From an uncultured Acetobacteraceae bacterium (GTDB lineage: Bacteria > Pseudomonadota > Alphaproteobacteria > Acetobacterales > Acetobacteraceae), in NCBI GenBank assembly GCA_903918195.1, contig CAIXDS010000135.1, forward strand, positions 1-38,836: a stretch of 38,836 nucleotides of DNA, given 5' to 3'. A program made the translations under genes and the position numbers. Shown one piece after another: positions 9,550-17,077 of the stretch. The first letter of the stretch is position 1, and every line of letters starts with the position of its first letter. The notes beneath the pieces were generated by a model, which was not told where the DNA came from, ran no database searches, and was given only the letters and a program-made list of their open reading frames with translations.

Positions 9550-10824
9550 CTATGCACGACCGGCAGGATCGGCTGCGCGCCAGAACCCGCGGCCCTTGCC
9601 AATGGCGTCGGCGCCGAACCGCTCCCGCAGCGCGTCGATGGCGGTCTGGGCGGCGACCCGGCGCGGCGCAGCCGGATCGGCAAGGTCAGGCTGGTCGGCC
9701 AGATGGCCGGGCAGCAACGGCTGGGCGCCGATGCCGATGAGACGAAATTCGCGGCCGTCGGCCTCGCGGGCCAGCATCATGCGCGCCGCCTCGAACAGCA
9801 GGTCGGGCAGGCGCGTCGGCGCAGCGAGACGGTGGGCACGGGTGCGCAGAGCGAACGACGCGGTCTTCAGTTTCAGCACGATCCCGGCCGCGGCAAAATC
9901 CTGCTCGCGCAGGCGGCGGGCCAGTTTTTCCGCCAGGCGCCAAAGCCGCCGCTCAAGCTCGGCGGGCGACGAAATATCGGTGTCGAACGTGGTTTCGGCA
10001 CTGATCGATTTGGTCTCGCGGGCGGGGTCAACGGCGCGCGCATCCTCACCACGGGCGCGGCGGACCAGAGCGGGGCCATCGTCACCGAGGCGGCTCTGCG
10101 CCGTGCGGTCGTCCAGCGCCTGCAGGTGCGCGAGCCGGGTGATGCCCATCGTCTCCAGCTTGCGGGCAAGCGCGGGGCCAACGCCCGGCAACAGGCGCAC
10201 CGGCTCAGGCGCCAGCAGAGACGTCGCCTCGGCGCCAATGACACAAAAGCCGCGCGGCTTGTCGCGGCCGGCGGCGATTTTCGCCAGCAGCCGGTTGGCG
10301 GCGAGGCCGACCGAGACGGTCACGCCGACCTGGCACTCGACGTCGCGGGCGAAGCGGGCGAGCACGGCGGCGGGCGGGGCGCCGTGCAGCGCCTCGGTGC
10401 CGGCGAGGTCGAGCGCCGCCTCGTCGATGGAAAGCGGCTGCACCAGCGGCGTGAGACGCTCCATCATGGCGCGGATCTGCCGGCCGACGGCTGCGTATTT
10501 CGCGATGTCGGGGCGGATGACCACGGCGTCCGGACACAGTTTCAGCGCCTTGAACATCGGCATGGCACTGCGCACGCCCTGGATGCGGGCGACGTAGCAG
10601 GCGGCGGTGACCACACCGCGCACACCACCGCCGACGATCACCGGCCGGGCGGCAAGCTCCGGGCGGTCGCGCTTTTCCACGCTCGCATAGAAGGCGTCGC
10701 AGTCGATATGGGCGATATGCAGCGAAAAAAGCTCGCTGTGGCGGACGATGCGCCCGCCGCCGCAGGACGGGCAGGTGCGCCGTTCGCCCGGCTCCGCCCC
10801 GCAATCGCGGCAGAGCGCGGGCAT
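9550..10824 (-). CDS. dinB: DNA polymerase IV (DinB) with N-terminal zinc ribbon
   Basis: A Y-family translesion polymerase. The ATG at 10824 (MPALCRDCGAEPGERRTCPS) gives 424 residues and starts 5 bp after the ROK stop codon. An upstream ATG at 10851 would overlap the ROK gene and is less likely. Catalytic acids are in HIDCDAFYASVEKRD and in PLSIDEAALDL. The little-finger domain begins near the ETKSISAETTF segment. Before the palm domain is CxxC-x(10)-CxxC, a zinc ribbon absent from E. coli DinB but seen in some alphaproteobacterial homologues. Confidence 0.93.
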   Translation of the reverse strand: MPALCRDCGAEPGERRTCPSCGGGRIVRHSELFSLHIAHIDCDAFYASVEKRDRPELAARPVIVGGGVRGVVTAACYVARIQGVRSAMPMFKALKLCPDAVVIRPDIAKYAAVGRQIRAMMERLTPLVQPLSIDEAALDLAGTEALHGAPPAAVLARFARDVECQVGVTVSVGLAANRLLAKIAAGRDKPRGFCVIGAEATSLLAPEPVRLLPGVGPALARKLETMGITRLAHLQALDDRTAQSRLGDDGPALVRRARGEDARAVDPARETKSISAETTFDTDISSPAELERRLWRLAEKLARRLREQDFAAAGIVLKLKTASFALRTRAHRLAAPTRLPDLLFEAARMMLAREADGREFRLIGIGAQPLLPGHLADQPDLADPAAPRRVAAQTAIDALRERFGADAIGKGRGFWRAADPAGRA

Positions 10825-10829
10825 GGTCG

Positions 10830-11750
10830 CTAGGCCAGCGGCGCTGGCCACAGCCAGGCGGCGCCGCGCACGCCGGACGAGTCGCCATGCACGTTGCGCA
10901 TCACCGGGGTGTGGATAAAATCGGAGAACGCGTATTTGGGCAGCAGGCCGGGCAGCTCGACATACAGATGGTCCATGTTGGACAGGCCACCGCCGAGCAC
11001 GATCACGTCAGGGTCGATCAGATTGATCACCACGGCGAGCCCGCGGGCCAGCCGGTCGGCGTGGCGGGCGAGCGCCGCGCGGGCCGCCACGTCGCCGGCG
11101 GCGGCCCGGGCGGGAATGGAGGTGGCATCCCGCGCCTCCGGACCGTCGCAGTCGCGCGCGAGGGCGGGGCCGGAGATGCGCGTCTCCAGGCAGTTGCGGT
11201 GGCCGCACCAGCACAGGATGCCGGGCAACTCGTCGGCCAAGGGCCAGGGCAGCGGGGTGTGGCCCCATTCGCCGGCGATGTGGTGGCGGCCTTGCAGCAC
11301 CTGGCCGTCAATCACGGTACCGCCGCCGCAGCCGGTGCCGAGGATAACGCCGAACACGCAATGCTGGCCGGCGCCGGCGCCGTCGGCGGCTTCCGACAGG
11401 GCAAAGCAGTTGGCGTCGTTCTCCACCCGCACCACGCGGCCAAGCGCCTGGGCAAGGTCGCGGTCGAACGGGTGGCCGTTGAGGGCGATGGAATTGGCGT
11501 TCTTCACCAGGCCGGTGGCCGGGCTGATGACGCCGGGGATGCCGACGCCGACGCTGCCGTGCCCGCCCAGCTGCGTTTCAAAGCCGCGGACGAGATCGGC
11601 GATGGCGGCGATGGCGGCGTCGTAGCCATGCGGGGTCGGAATGCGGCGGCGCAGGCGCAGGCTGCCGTCGGGCGCCAGGGCTGCGGCCTCGATCTTGGTG
11701 CCGCCCAGGTCGATGCCGATGCGGTACTCGTACGGGGTGGACGCGCTCAT
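10830..11750 (-). CDS. ROK-family sugar kinase (fructokinase/NagK-like)
   Basis: A 306-residue ATP-dependent sugar kinase. The phosphate loop GIDLGGTKIEAA is at 12-23, VENDANCFAL holds the catalytic Asp, LGTGCGGG follows, and the ROK zinc motif is CWCGHRNCLET. The Mak/NagK-like group phosphorylates fructose or N-acetylglucosamine, and the exact sugar cannot be told from sequence. I chose the ATG at 11750 (MSASTPYEYRIGID) over 11792 because it places the kinase fold at the usual distance. It is co-directional with dinB, with a 5-bp gap. Confidence 0.9.
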   Translation of the reverse strand: MSASTPYEYRIGIDLGGTKIEAAALAPDGSLRLRRRIPTPHGYDAAIAAIADLVRGFETQLGGHGSVGVGIPGVISPATGLVKNANSIALNGHPFDRDLAQALGRVVRVENDANCFALSEAADGAGAGQHCVFGVILGTGCGGGTVIDGQVLQGRHHIAGEWGHTPLPWPLADELPGILCWCGHRNCLETRISGPALARDCDGPEARDATSIPARAAAGDVAARAALARHADRLARGLAVVINLIDPDVIVLGGGLSNMDHLYVELPGLLPKYAFSDFIHTPVMRNVHGDSSGVRGAAWLWPAPLA

Positions 11751-11853
11751 GATGGTAGCTTGCCCTGCAACGAAAGCACCTGCATGCCACACGGCGCAAA
11801 ATTTGTGGCGTTTAATTGCGCGGCTGAAACCCTTTCATGCGCAGCCCCCGGCG

Positions 11854-12744
11854 CTACTCCGCCAGGGTGAACTGCACGGGCACTTCAGCCACCGCGGCAA
11901 TGGCCGTGCCGCCGCGTGTGGCGGCGACGAACCGCCACCGGCGCACCGTGGCGGCCGCGGCCTCGTCCAGCGTCCTGTAGCCGCTGCTGTGCGCCACCGT
12001 AACGGACGCCGCGACGCCGTCGGCTGAGACATCGACCCGCAGCAGCACCAATCCCTGTTCGCGCCGCTGCCGGGAGCGCTCGGGATAGGCCGGTGGCGGG
12101 TTGCCTTGCATCCCGGCGAGCGGATGCGGCGGGACAATCGGCGGCGGCACCACGGGCGCGTCCGGGGTGAGCGGCCGGAGGGAAGCGACGGCGGCGGGCG
12201 GGCTTTCGGCCGGCCGGGCGGGTGGGCGCCGCTCCGCCGGCGGGGCACGGACAGTGTCATGGCGGGGCAGCGCTGCCGGGCGCGACACCGGTGCGGCCTG
12301 GTGTTGCGGCGCCGGTGTCGCCGGTTGCCGTTCCGGCTCCGGGGCGGGGGGCATGGGCACCTCCGACCGCCGTTCCTCGGCCGGCAGGTCCGGCGCCGCG
12401 ACCACGGGTTCCGGCACCGGTTCCAGCGTCACCGCCCATTCGCGTGCCACCTCCAGCGGAACCGGTTCCGTCGGCCACACCGTCAGCAGCAGCGCGCCCA
12501 CCACATGCGCCACCAACGACGCCGCAACCAACAGAAGCAGCCGGCGGTCCGGGCCATTTCCGGCCGTGCCGGGCAGCCGGGAACCGTCCGCGATGAGACG
12601 CAGGGGCACGCGCGCGTCGCTACGGAGCCGACGGTTGCACGATTGCGCGGCCGGGCGGTCTCGGGTTCGCATCGCACGATCTGCGGGCAAGCCAAACATC
12701 GCGATCAGCGCGGCGCCCGAGCGCGGATGCGCCGACGGTGTCAT
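11854..12744 (-). CDS. TonB-family energy-transducing protein
   Basis: A 296-residue TonB-like protein. One transmembrane helix (about 68-90, RRLLLLVAASLVAHVVGALL) is followed by a long Pro/Ala/Glu-rich periplasmic spacer (100-210). The C-terminal TonB domain has NPPPAYPERSRQRREQGLVL, then VDVSADGVAASVTV and LDEAAAATVRRWRF. No exbB/exbD or receptor is adjacent. It follows pqqE after 107 bp on the same strand; a link to lanthanide or PQQ uptake is only a guess. The start is uncertain: ATGs at 12744, 12699 and 12672 all lack a clear Shine-Dalgarno. Confidence 0.82.
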   Translation of the reverse strand: MTPSAHPRSGAALIAMFGLPADRAMRTRDRPAAQSCNRRLRSDARVPLRLIADGSRLPGTAGNGPDRRLLLLVAASLVAHVVGALLLTVWPTEPVPLEVAREWAVTLEPVPEPVVAAPDLPAEERRSEVPMPPAPEPERQPATPAPQHQAAPVSRPAALPRHDTVRAPPAERRPPARPAESPPAAVASLRPLTPDAPVVPPPIVPPHPLAGMQGNPPPAYPERSRQRREQGLVLLRVDVSADGVAASVTVAHSSGYRTLDEAAAATVRRWRFVAATRGGTAIAAVAEVPVQFTLAE

Positions 12745-12851
12745 CGACGGGATACGCGTGCGGCCATGGCATCGCGCTCCGATACGCGACGATCACGATC
12801 GACAGTCGGCGATTTCGGTATCGCGAATGTGGACTGGGTCGCCGTCACGTT

Positions 12852-13961
12852 TTACCGGACATTCTCTCTGGTGCGGCGATCGCCGCGATAAACATAGGAA
12901 GGCGGCGCCGCGGCGCTCGCCGCGGTGGCGGCGAGCACCATCGCGTGGTCGGGCGCCTTGGCGCAGGCCGGGTCGGTCCGCGCGGCATCGCCGGTGAGGA
13001 GAAACGCCTGGCAGCGGCAGCCGCCCCAGTCGATCTCGCGCTGGTCGCAGGACCGGCATGGCTCCGCCATCCAGTCGGTGCCGCGGAACCGCGCGAAGGC
13101 CGGCGCATCCTGCCAGATGGCGGCGAGCGGCATCTCGCGCACCGAGGGGAACACCAGGCCGGGCAGGCCCTCCGCGGCGTGGCATGGCAGCGCGCGGCCG
13201 GCGGGCGTGACGGTCATTATGCGCCGGCCCCAGCCGCCCATGCAGGCCTTCGGTCGCGCCGCGTAATAGTCCGGCACGACGTAGTCGATCACCACCTGGC
13301 CGCGCAGGCGCATGCGCGCCGCCTCGACCGCCGTGGTGGCGGCATCGAGCTGTGCGCGTGTGGGCAACAGCGCGTCGCGGTTCAGCAAGCCCCAGCCGTA
13401 GTACTGCACATGCGCGATTTCGATGCGGCCGGCCCCGAGCGTCTCGCCGAGAGCGATCATCGCCGGCAGCCGTTCGAGGTTCTGGCGGTGCACCACGAAG
13501 TTCAGCGTCAGCGCCAGCCCGGCCGCGCGCACCTGCCGCGCCACTGCCAGCTTCACGGCATGGCCACCGGCAAACCCGCCGATGCGGTCGGCATCGCCCG
13601 GCTCCATATCCTGCAAGCTGAGCTGGACGTGATCGAGCCCGGCCTCCGCCAACGCCTGCAGCCGCGCCGCATCGAGCAGCACGCCGGAGGTGATGAGGTT
13701 GCTGTACATCCCCAGCGCGGCCGCTGCCCGCACCAGCGTGGCCAGGTCGCCGCGCACGGTCGGCTCGCCACCGGAGACATGCAGGTGCAGCACGCCGAGC
13801 GACGCCGCCTCGTCGAACACGCGCAGCCAGCTCTCGGTATCCAGTTCGCTGCTGGCGCGCGCCAACGCGACGGGATTGGCGCAGTAGGGACATTGCAGCG
13901 GACAGCGATGCGTCAGTTCGGCCACCAGCGCCAATGGCGGTTCGGGTCGGTCGCGGGTCAC
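12852..13961 (-). CDS. pqqE: PqqE, radical-SAM PqqA peptide cyclase
   Basis: PqqE forms the Glu-Tyr carbon-carbon crosslink in PqqA, the first committed step of PQQ synthesis. The radical SAM motif CPLQCPYC is C20, C24 and C27, and SGGEPTVRGDL follows. The C-terminal SPASM region carries C residues in KACMGGWG, LPCHAAEG and the CRSCDQREIDWGGCRC cluster that bind auxiliary Fe-S clusters. The 369 residues match the family. Its ATG overlaps the pqqD stop by 4 bp, indicating translational coupling. It is last in pqqABCDE. Confidence 0.97.
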   Translation of the reverse strand: MTRDRPEPPLALVAELTHRCPLQCPYCANPVALARASSELDTESWLRVFDEAASLGVLHLHVSGGEPTVRGDLATLVRAAAALGMYSNLITSGVLLDAARLQALAEAGLDHVQLSLQDMEPGDADRIGGFAGGHAVKLAVARQVRAAGLALTLNFVVHRQNLERLPAMIALGETLGAGRIEIAHVQYYGWGLLNRDALLPTRAQLDAATTAVEAARMRLRGQVVIDYVVPDYYAARPKACMGGWGRRIMTVTPAGRALPCHAAEGLPGLVFPSVREMPLAAIWQDAPAFARFRGTDWMAEPCRSCDQREIDWGGCRCQAFLLTGDAARTDPACAKAPDHAMVLAATAASAAAPPSYVYRGDRRTRENVR

Positions 13962-14230
13962 AGCCGGATGGCTCCCCGGTCCGCAAGATCGTGCAGCATG
14001 TCGGCCACGTCGCGCGCCAGCACATCGCGCGGCGCCTCGAAGCGGGCGGCCAGTGCATCGACGATGGCGCCGAGGCTGCGCTGCCCGTCGATCAGGCGCA
14101 GGATTTCCACCGCGTGGGCGTCGGGGACGAACAGGCGCTCGGGGGCCAGCACTACCCAGCTATCACGCACGCGATCGAAACGGAATTTTGCGCCGTCGGC
14201 AAAGACCGGAACGGCGGCTTCGTCGGTCAT
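13958..14230 (-). CDS. pqqD: PqqD, PqqA-binding chaperone
   Basis: A 90-residue RiPP-recognition chaperone that holds the PqqA peptide and presents it to PqqE. It has the typical PqqD pattern: FRFDRVRDSWVVLAPERLF, then AVEILRLIDGQRSLGAIVDA and a C-terminal helix LARDVADMLHDLADRGAI. It overlaps pqqC and pqqE by 4 bp each, so the three are translationally coupled. It is a separate gene, not fused to pqqC as in Methylobacterium. Confidence 0.96.
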   Translation of the reverse strand: MTDEAAVPVFADGAKFRFDRVRDSWVVLAPERLFVPDAHAVEILRLIDGQRSLGAIVDALAARFEAPRDVLARDVADMLHDLADRGAIRL

Positions 14231-14961
14231 GCGCGCTCGTCGGGCACGAAAGCGCCGGGCGGAATCAGGCCGGGGGTCACGTAGGCGTGGTGCAATGCAT
14301 CAAGCTGCGCCCACAGGATATCGCATTTCGTGCGCAGCGCCGCCAGCGCGGCCTGCTGCTGTTCGGCAGTGCGCGCGTGTTCGCGAACATAGGCAAGCGC
14401 AAAATCGGAATCGCGCGGCGCCTGGGTCAGCCGCGGGGTGAAGTAGCCGAGTGTTTCCGGCGTGACGAAGTCGTAATGGGAGAGCATGCCGGAAACGCGC
14501 TCGGCAATGATGGTGGGCGAGAACAACTCGGTCAGCGACGAGGCGATGGCTTCCAGGATCGACCGGTCGCGCACCAGCGCGACATAGGCATCAACGGCAA
14601 AGCGGGTGGCCGGCAGCAACCCGGCGGTGGATTCGACAGTGGCGCGGTCCAGCCCGACCCCTTCAGCCAGCTTCAGCCAGCGCTCGACGCCGCCGGTTCC
14701 CGGCCGGTCGCCGTCATGGTCCTCCAGCCGGCGCCGCCACTCGCGGCGCAATTCGGGAGTCGGCAACCTGGCCAGCAGCGTGGCGTCCTTTACCGGGATT
14801 TGGCACTGATAGTAGTAGCGATTCAGCGCCCAGGCCTGTACCTGGCCGCGGGTGAGCTTGCCGCCATGCAGCAGGCGATGGAACGGATGCCGGTTATGGT
14901 AGCGCTCCGCACCGATGCCACGCAGCGCCGCTTCCAGTTCGTCTGGCGTCATCACAGGCAT
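14227..14961 (-). CDS. pqqC: PqqC, pyrroloquinoline-quinone synthase
   Basis: PqqC carries out the last step of PQQ synthesis, a cofactor-free eight-electron oxidation and ring closure. The 244 residues and all-helical pattern match. Landmarks are RYHNRHPFHRLLHGGKL near the N terminus, ALNRYYYQCQIPVKDA, LEDHDGDRPGTGGVERWL, SSLTELFSPTIIAERV, and SHYDFVTPETLGYFTPRL containing active-site His/Tyr positions. It overlaps pqqB by 10 bp and pqqD by 4 bp. Confidence 0.97.
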   Translation of the reverse strand: MPVMTPDELEAALRGIGAERYHNRHPFHRLLHGGKLTRGQVQAWALNRYYYQCQIPVKDATLLARLPTPELRREWRRRLEDHDGDRPGTGGVERWLKLAEGVGLDRATVESTAGLLPATRFAVDAYVALVRDRSILEAIASSLTELFSPTIIAERVSGMLSHYDFVTPETLGYFTPRLTQAPRDSDFALAYVREHARTAEQQQAALAALRTKCDILWAQLDALHHAYVTPGLIPPGAFVPDERA

Positions 14962-15872
14962 ATTTCCATCCCGTCAGTGCCGACCACCCACCCCGCCGCC
15001 TCGACCGCTGCGCGTTCCGGCGTTTCGTCGAGCAGGATGGGGTTGGAGTTGTTGATGTGCAGCAGGATGCGCCGTCGCACGTCGAGCCCGGCGAAGGCCG
15101 CGATCGTACCGGCCGGGCCGCTCAGGCTCATGTGCCCCATGCGCAGCCCGGTCTTGGTGCCGATGCCGGCGCGGATCATTTCGTCATCGCGCCATAGTGT
15201 GCCGTCGAAGAACACGGCATCGGCGCCGTGCAAACGGTCGGCGAGCCGGTCGGTCATCGCAGCACAGCCGGGAATGAAGAACAACCGGTGCTCCCCGTCG
15301 CTGATCGCCGCGCCAACCGTGTCGTCGCTTTCGGCAATCGTCGGTGCCTCGCCCTGGCGTTCGAGGTAGAGCGGGACTTTGCCGGGCACGCGGAACAATT
15401 CGAGAGTCAATCCGCTGGCGGCGCCGTCAGGCAGGTCCAGCGTCGCAACCTGCCCCACCGGCACGGCCTGCCGGGCGACGGTGTCGCGGGCGAGCACATC
15501 GAAGATCGGGTTGGCGTCCAGCACGGCGTGGATGCGCGCCGTCGCGTAGACGGTAAAAGCCTGCCGCTCACGCAGGGTCAACAACCCGGCGATCGCATCG
15601 ACATCGCCGCCGGTGAGCACCACGCCGGCAATCGGCGAGGAGCGCAGGCCATGCCGGGGCTGCAGGAACGCCGAAGCCGCGATCTGCTGGCGCAAATCCG
15701 GCGACGCGTTCAGCAGGAACCAGTTTTCGCAATCGGCACTCACCGCCAGCGACGCCTGCGAGCGCGCCGGCGCTGCCGAATCGCCTGCCCGAGAGCGACG
15801 ACAGGCTTCGGCGTTCGAATTCCATTGCGGGAACCCGCCCCCCGCGGCCGCGCCCAGTACTACCGCCCGCAT
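14952..15872 (-). CDS. pqqB: PqqB, metallo-beta-lactamase-fold oxygenase of PQQ synthesis
   Basis: PqqB hydroxylates the crosslinked Glu-Tyr intermediate. The 306-residue protein begins VVLGAAAGGGFPQWN, a PqqB hallmark, and has LLNASPDLRQQI, LFFIPGCAA, FDGTLW, GHMSLSG and HINNSNPIL. Two usual metal-site features differ: the N-terminal WNCNC-type cysteines are WNSNAEAC here, and the DxDH-like motif reads GGDVDAIAGLL with Ala where His is common. Similar variants exist in other alphaproteobacteria as I recall. It is 77 bp downstream of pqqA and overlaps pqqC. Confidence 0.96.
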   Translation of the reverse strand: MRAVVLGAAAGGGFPQWNSNAEACRRSRAGDSAAPARSQASLAVSADCENWFLLNASPDLRQQIAASAFLQPRHGLRSSPIAGVVLTGGDVDAIAGLLTLRERQAFTVYATARIHAVLDANPIFDVLARDTVARQAVPVGQVATLDLPDGAASGLTLELFRVPGKVPLYLERQGEAPTIAESDDTVGAAISDGEHRLFFIPGCAAMTDRLADRLHGADAVFFDGTLWRDDEMIRAGIGTKTGLRMGHMSLSGPAGTIAAFAGLDVRRRILLHINNSNPILLDETPERAAVEAAGWVVGTDGMEICL

Positions 15873-15913
15873 GCTGTCAGCCCGCGTGACGTTCGATCAT
15901 GCCATTGCGCCAA

Positions 15914-15940
15914 GCCGCCCCAGACCTGGTCCGGGGCGGC
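15914..15940 (-). promoter_or_regulatory. Hairpin between pqqA and pqqB
   Basis: Arms GCCGCCCC (15914-15921) and GGGGCGGC (15933-15940) are perfectly complementary, and the inner GAC/GTC can pair further. It lies in the 77-bp gap after the pqqA stop with no T-run after it. The position suggests an attenuator or a 3' stabiliser that lets the peptide-encoding pqqA message accumulate above pqqBCDE. Confidence 0.55.
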
Positions 15941-15949
15941 GGCACGGCG

Positions 15950-16030
15950 CTATTTCAGGCCGGCACAGGCGTACGAGTTGATTTCGGCGCCGAGCGCAAT
16001 TTCAATGATCTTCGGGGTTTTCCAGGACAT
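15950..16030 (-). CDS. pqqA: PqqA, PQQ precursor peptide
   Basis: A 26-residue ribosomal peptide whose Glu and Tyr become PQQ. It begins MSWKTPKIIEI and contains the required E16-I-N-S-Y20 pair. A strong Shine-Dalgarno GGAGGAGAAACACA directly precedes the ATG at 16030, which sets the start; the longer open frame upstream is not used. It is the first gene of reverse-strand pqqABCDE and is followed by a hairpin before pqqB. Confidence 0.97.
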   Translation of the reverse strand: MSWKTPKIIEIALGAEINSYACAGLK

Positions 16031-16160
16031 TGTGTTTCTCCTCCATCTTGGTTTTTGTTGGCTTCGTGACGATAACAGCAGCGCTTGCGACTGGTCAACA
16101 AGCCCACCGACCTTGGGCGCGGAAATCGACGCAATCCGGACGCGCCCTCCCGGCATATTT

Positions 16161-16182
16161 TTTCGGTTCAATTGATCCGAAA
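16161..16182. promoter_or_regulatory. 22-bp operator-like palindrome upstream of pqqA
   Basis: Arms TTTCGGTTCAA and TTGATCCGAAA are reverse complements at 10 of 11 positions, and the outer six bases each side are perfect. It lies in the divergent gap between pqqA (ATG 131 bp away) and the small forward gene (ATG at 16196, 14 bp away). The size and symmetry fit a dimeric transcription-factor site; the regulator is unknown. Confidence 0.55.
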
Positions 16183-16195
16183 CGTGGTGAGTGAC

Positions 16196-16408
16196 ATGAG
16201 CCTTGTCGAGTTGATCGTCGTGGTTTGTTCGATTCTGACCCCGGAGACGTGCTCGGAGAAGCACTTCCTGTTCGAGGCGCATGGATCGCTCGCCAGTTGC
16301 ATGATCGAAGCACAGCCCTATCTCGCACGTTGGGTGGGCGAGCATCCGAATGACCGCGTCGTCAGGTGGCGGTGCGCTTGGCCGGAGCAGGAAGGCCGAA
16401 GCCTTTGA
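16196..16408 (+). CDS. Small conserved-looking Cys-rich protein, unknown function
   Basis: A 70-residue protein, MSLVELIVVVCSILTPETCS onward. The N-terminal stretch is hydrophobic. Four cysteines are spaced C-x(7)-C ... C ... C, ending in HPNDRVVRWRCAWPEQEG. I recall similar small proteins in alphaproteobacteria with the C...C...W-x(4)-HP...V-x-W-x-C pattern but no assigned function. The frame stays open upstream (to 16085), but the ATG at 16196 gives the natural length. It is divergent from pqqA. Confidence 0.55.
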   Translation: MSLVELIVVVCSILTPETCSEKHFLFEAHGSLASCMIEAQPYLARWVGEHPNDRVVRWRCAWPEQEGRSL

Positions 16409-16497
16409 CGGGCATGACAAGCTAAGGACCAATTCATCGCGGCCGAGCTGGTCATAGTCACGACAGGTCGATTCTTCCGCCGGATGCCCCAATACTA

Positions 16498-16524
16498 TGT
16501 AACCGAGACAGCGCTCCGGTTACA
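16498..16524. promoter_or_regulatory. Inverted repeat upstream of the cytochrome c promoter
   Basis: Perfect 8-nt arms TGTAACCG (16498-16505) and CGGTTACA (16517-16524) with an 11-nt spacer. The right arm ends 19 bp upstream of a TTGACA box. The geometry fits an operator or activator site for the cytochrome gene at 16648. Confidence 0.5.
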
Positions 16525-16543
16525 ATATTAAATGTCCGAGGGA

Positions 16544-16571
16544 TTGACAGCCGCGCCGCTTATTGTGGAAT
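16544..16571 (+). promoter_or_regulatory. Sigma-70-type promoter for the cytochrome c gene
   Basis: A perfect -35 TTGACA (16544-16549), a 16-bp spacer and a -10-like TGGAAT (16566-16571, 4 of 6 consensus). It lies 77 bp upstream of the cytochrome ATG in a locally AT-richer stretch. It is the clearest promoter pattern I found in the window. Confidence 0.5.
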
Positions 16572-16647
16572 GATACCAACTGATCGGACACAGCTTGTCC
16601 GGCCCGACCAAAAAATGTCCGCCTTCAAAGGACGATAGGGAGGTTAC

Positions 16648-17064
16648 ATGTCGCGGTGGGCACTCATCGCAATCGCGTTCGCGTGCGCCGTTTCCGGCCG
16701 CGCATGGGCGCAGGATGCCGCTTCGGGTGAAAAGATTTTCGTCGTCTGTCACGGCTGCCACCAGATCGGGGCGAACGCGCATATCGCCGTCGGGCCGGTT
16801 CTGAACGGCGTGGTCGGCCGCGAGGCGGGAACCTATCCCGGTTACACCTACTCCGATGCCAACAAGGGTTCCGGCATCGTCTGGGATGAGGCGACCCTGC
16901 AAAAATACCTCGCCAGCCCGCAAGCCGTCGTGAAAGGCACCAAGATGCTCTTCCCTGGCCTCAAAGACCCTGCGAAGGTCAACGATGTCATCGCCTACCT
17001 CAAGCAATTCGATGTGGACGGCGCGTCGGTTCAGTCCATTCAGGTCACGCAGGAACAGGAGTGA
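16648..17064 (+). CDS. Periplasmic class I cytochrome c (c2/c550-like)
   Basis: A 138-residue electron carrier. The signal peptide MSRWALIAIAFACAVSGRAWA is followed by the heme site C34-H-G-C37-H38 and the axial methionine M100 in KGTKMLFPGL, the mitochondrial/c2 pattern. A GGAGG ribosome site lies just before the ATG. It probably shuttles electrons from XoxG or another periplasmic dehydrogenase toward the oxidase; this role is inferred from its place between pqq and xoxF. The next gene starts 13 bp downstream. Confidence 0.93.
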   Translation: MSRWALIAIAFACAVSGRAWAQDAASGEKIFVVCHGCHQIGANAHIAVGPVLNGVVGREAGTYPGYTYSDANKGSGIVWDEATLQKYLASPQAVVKGTKMLFPGLKDPAKVNDVIAYLKQFDVDGASVQSIQVTQEQE

Positions 17065-17077
17065 ACCCGCCTGGGTC

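Noticed and set aside
16031..16492. Upstream extension of the pqqA frame to 180 residues
   Set aside because: PqqA is a short peptide and the GGAGGAG site just before 16030 fixes its start; the extension crosses the divergent small gene.
16566..16590. Possible remnant of the MITE seen at 36408 because of a shared GATACCAAC-like string
   Set aside because: Only about 8-9 bases match, with no second terminal repeat nearby; chance is sufficient.
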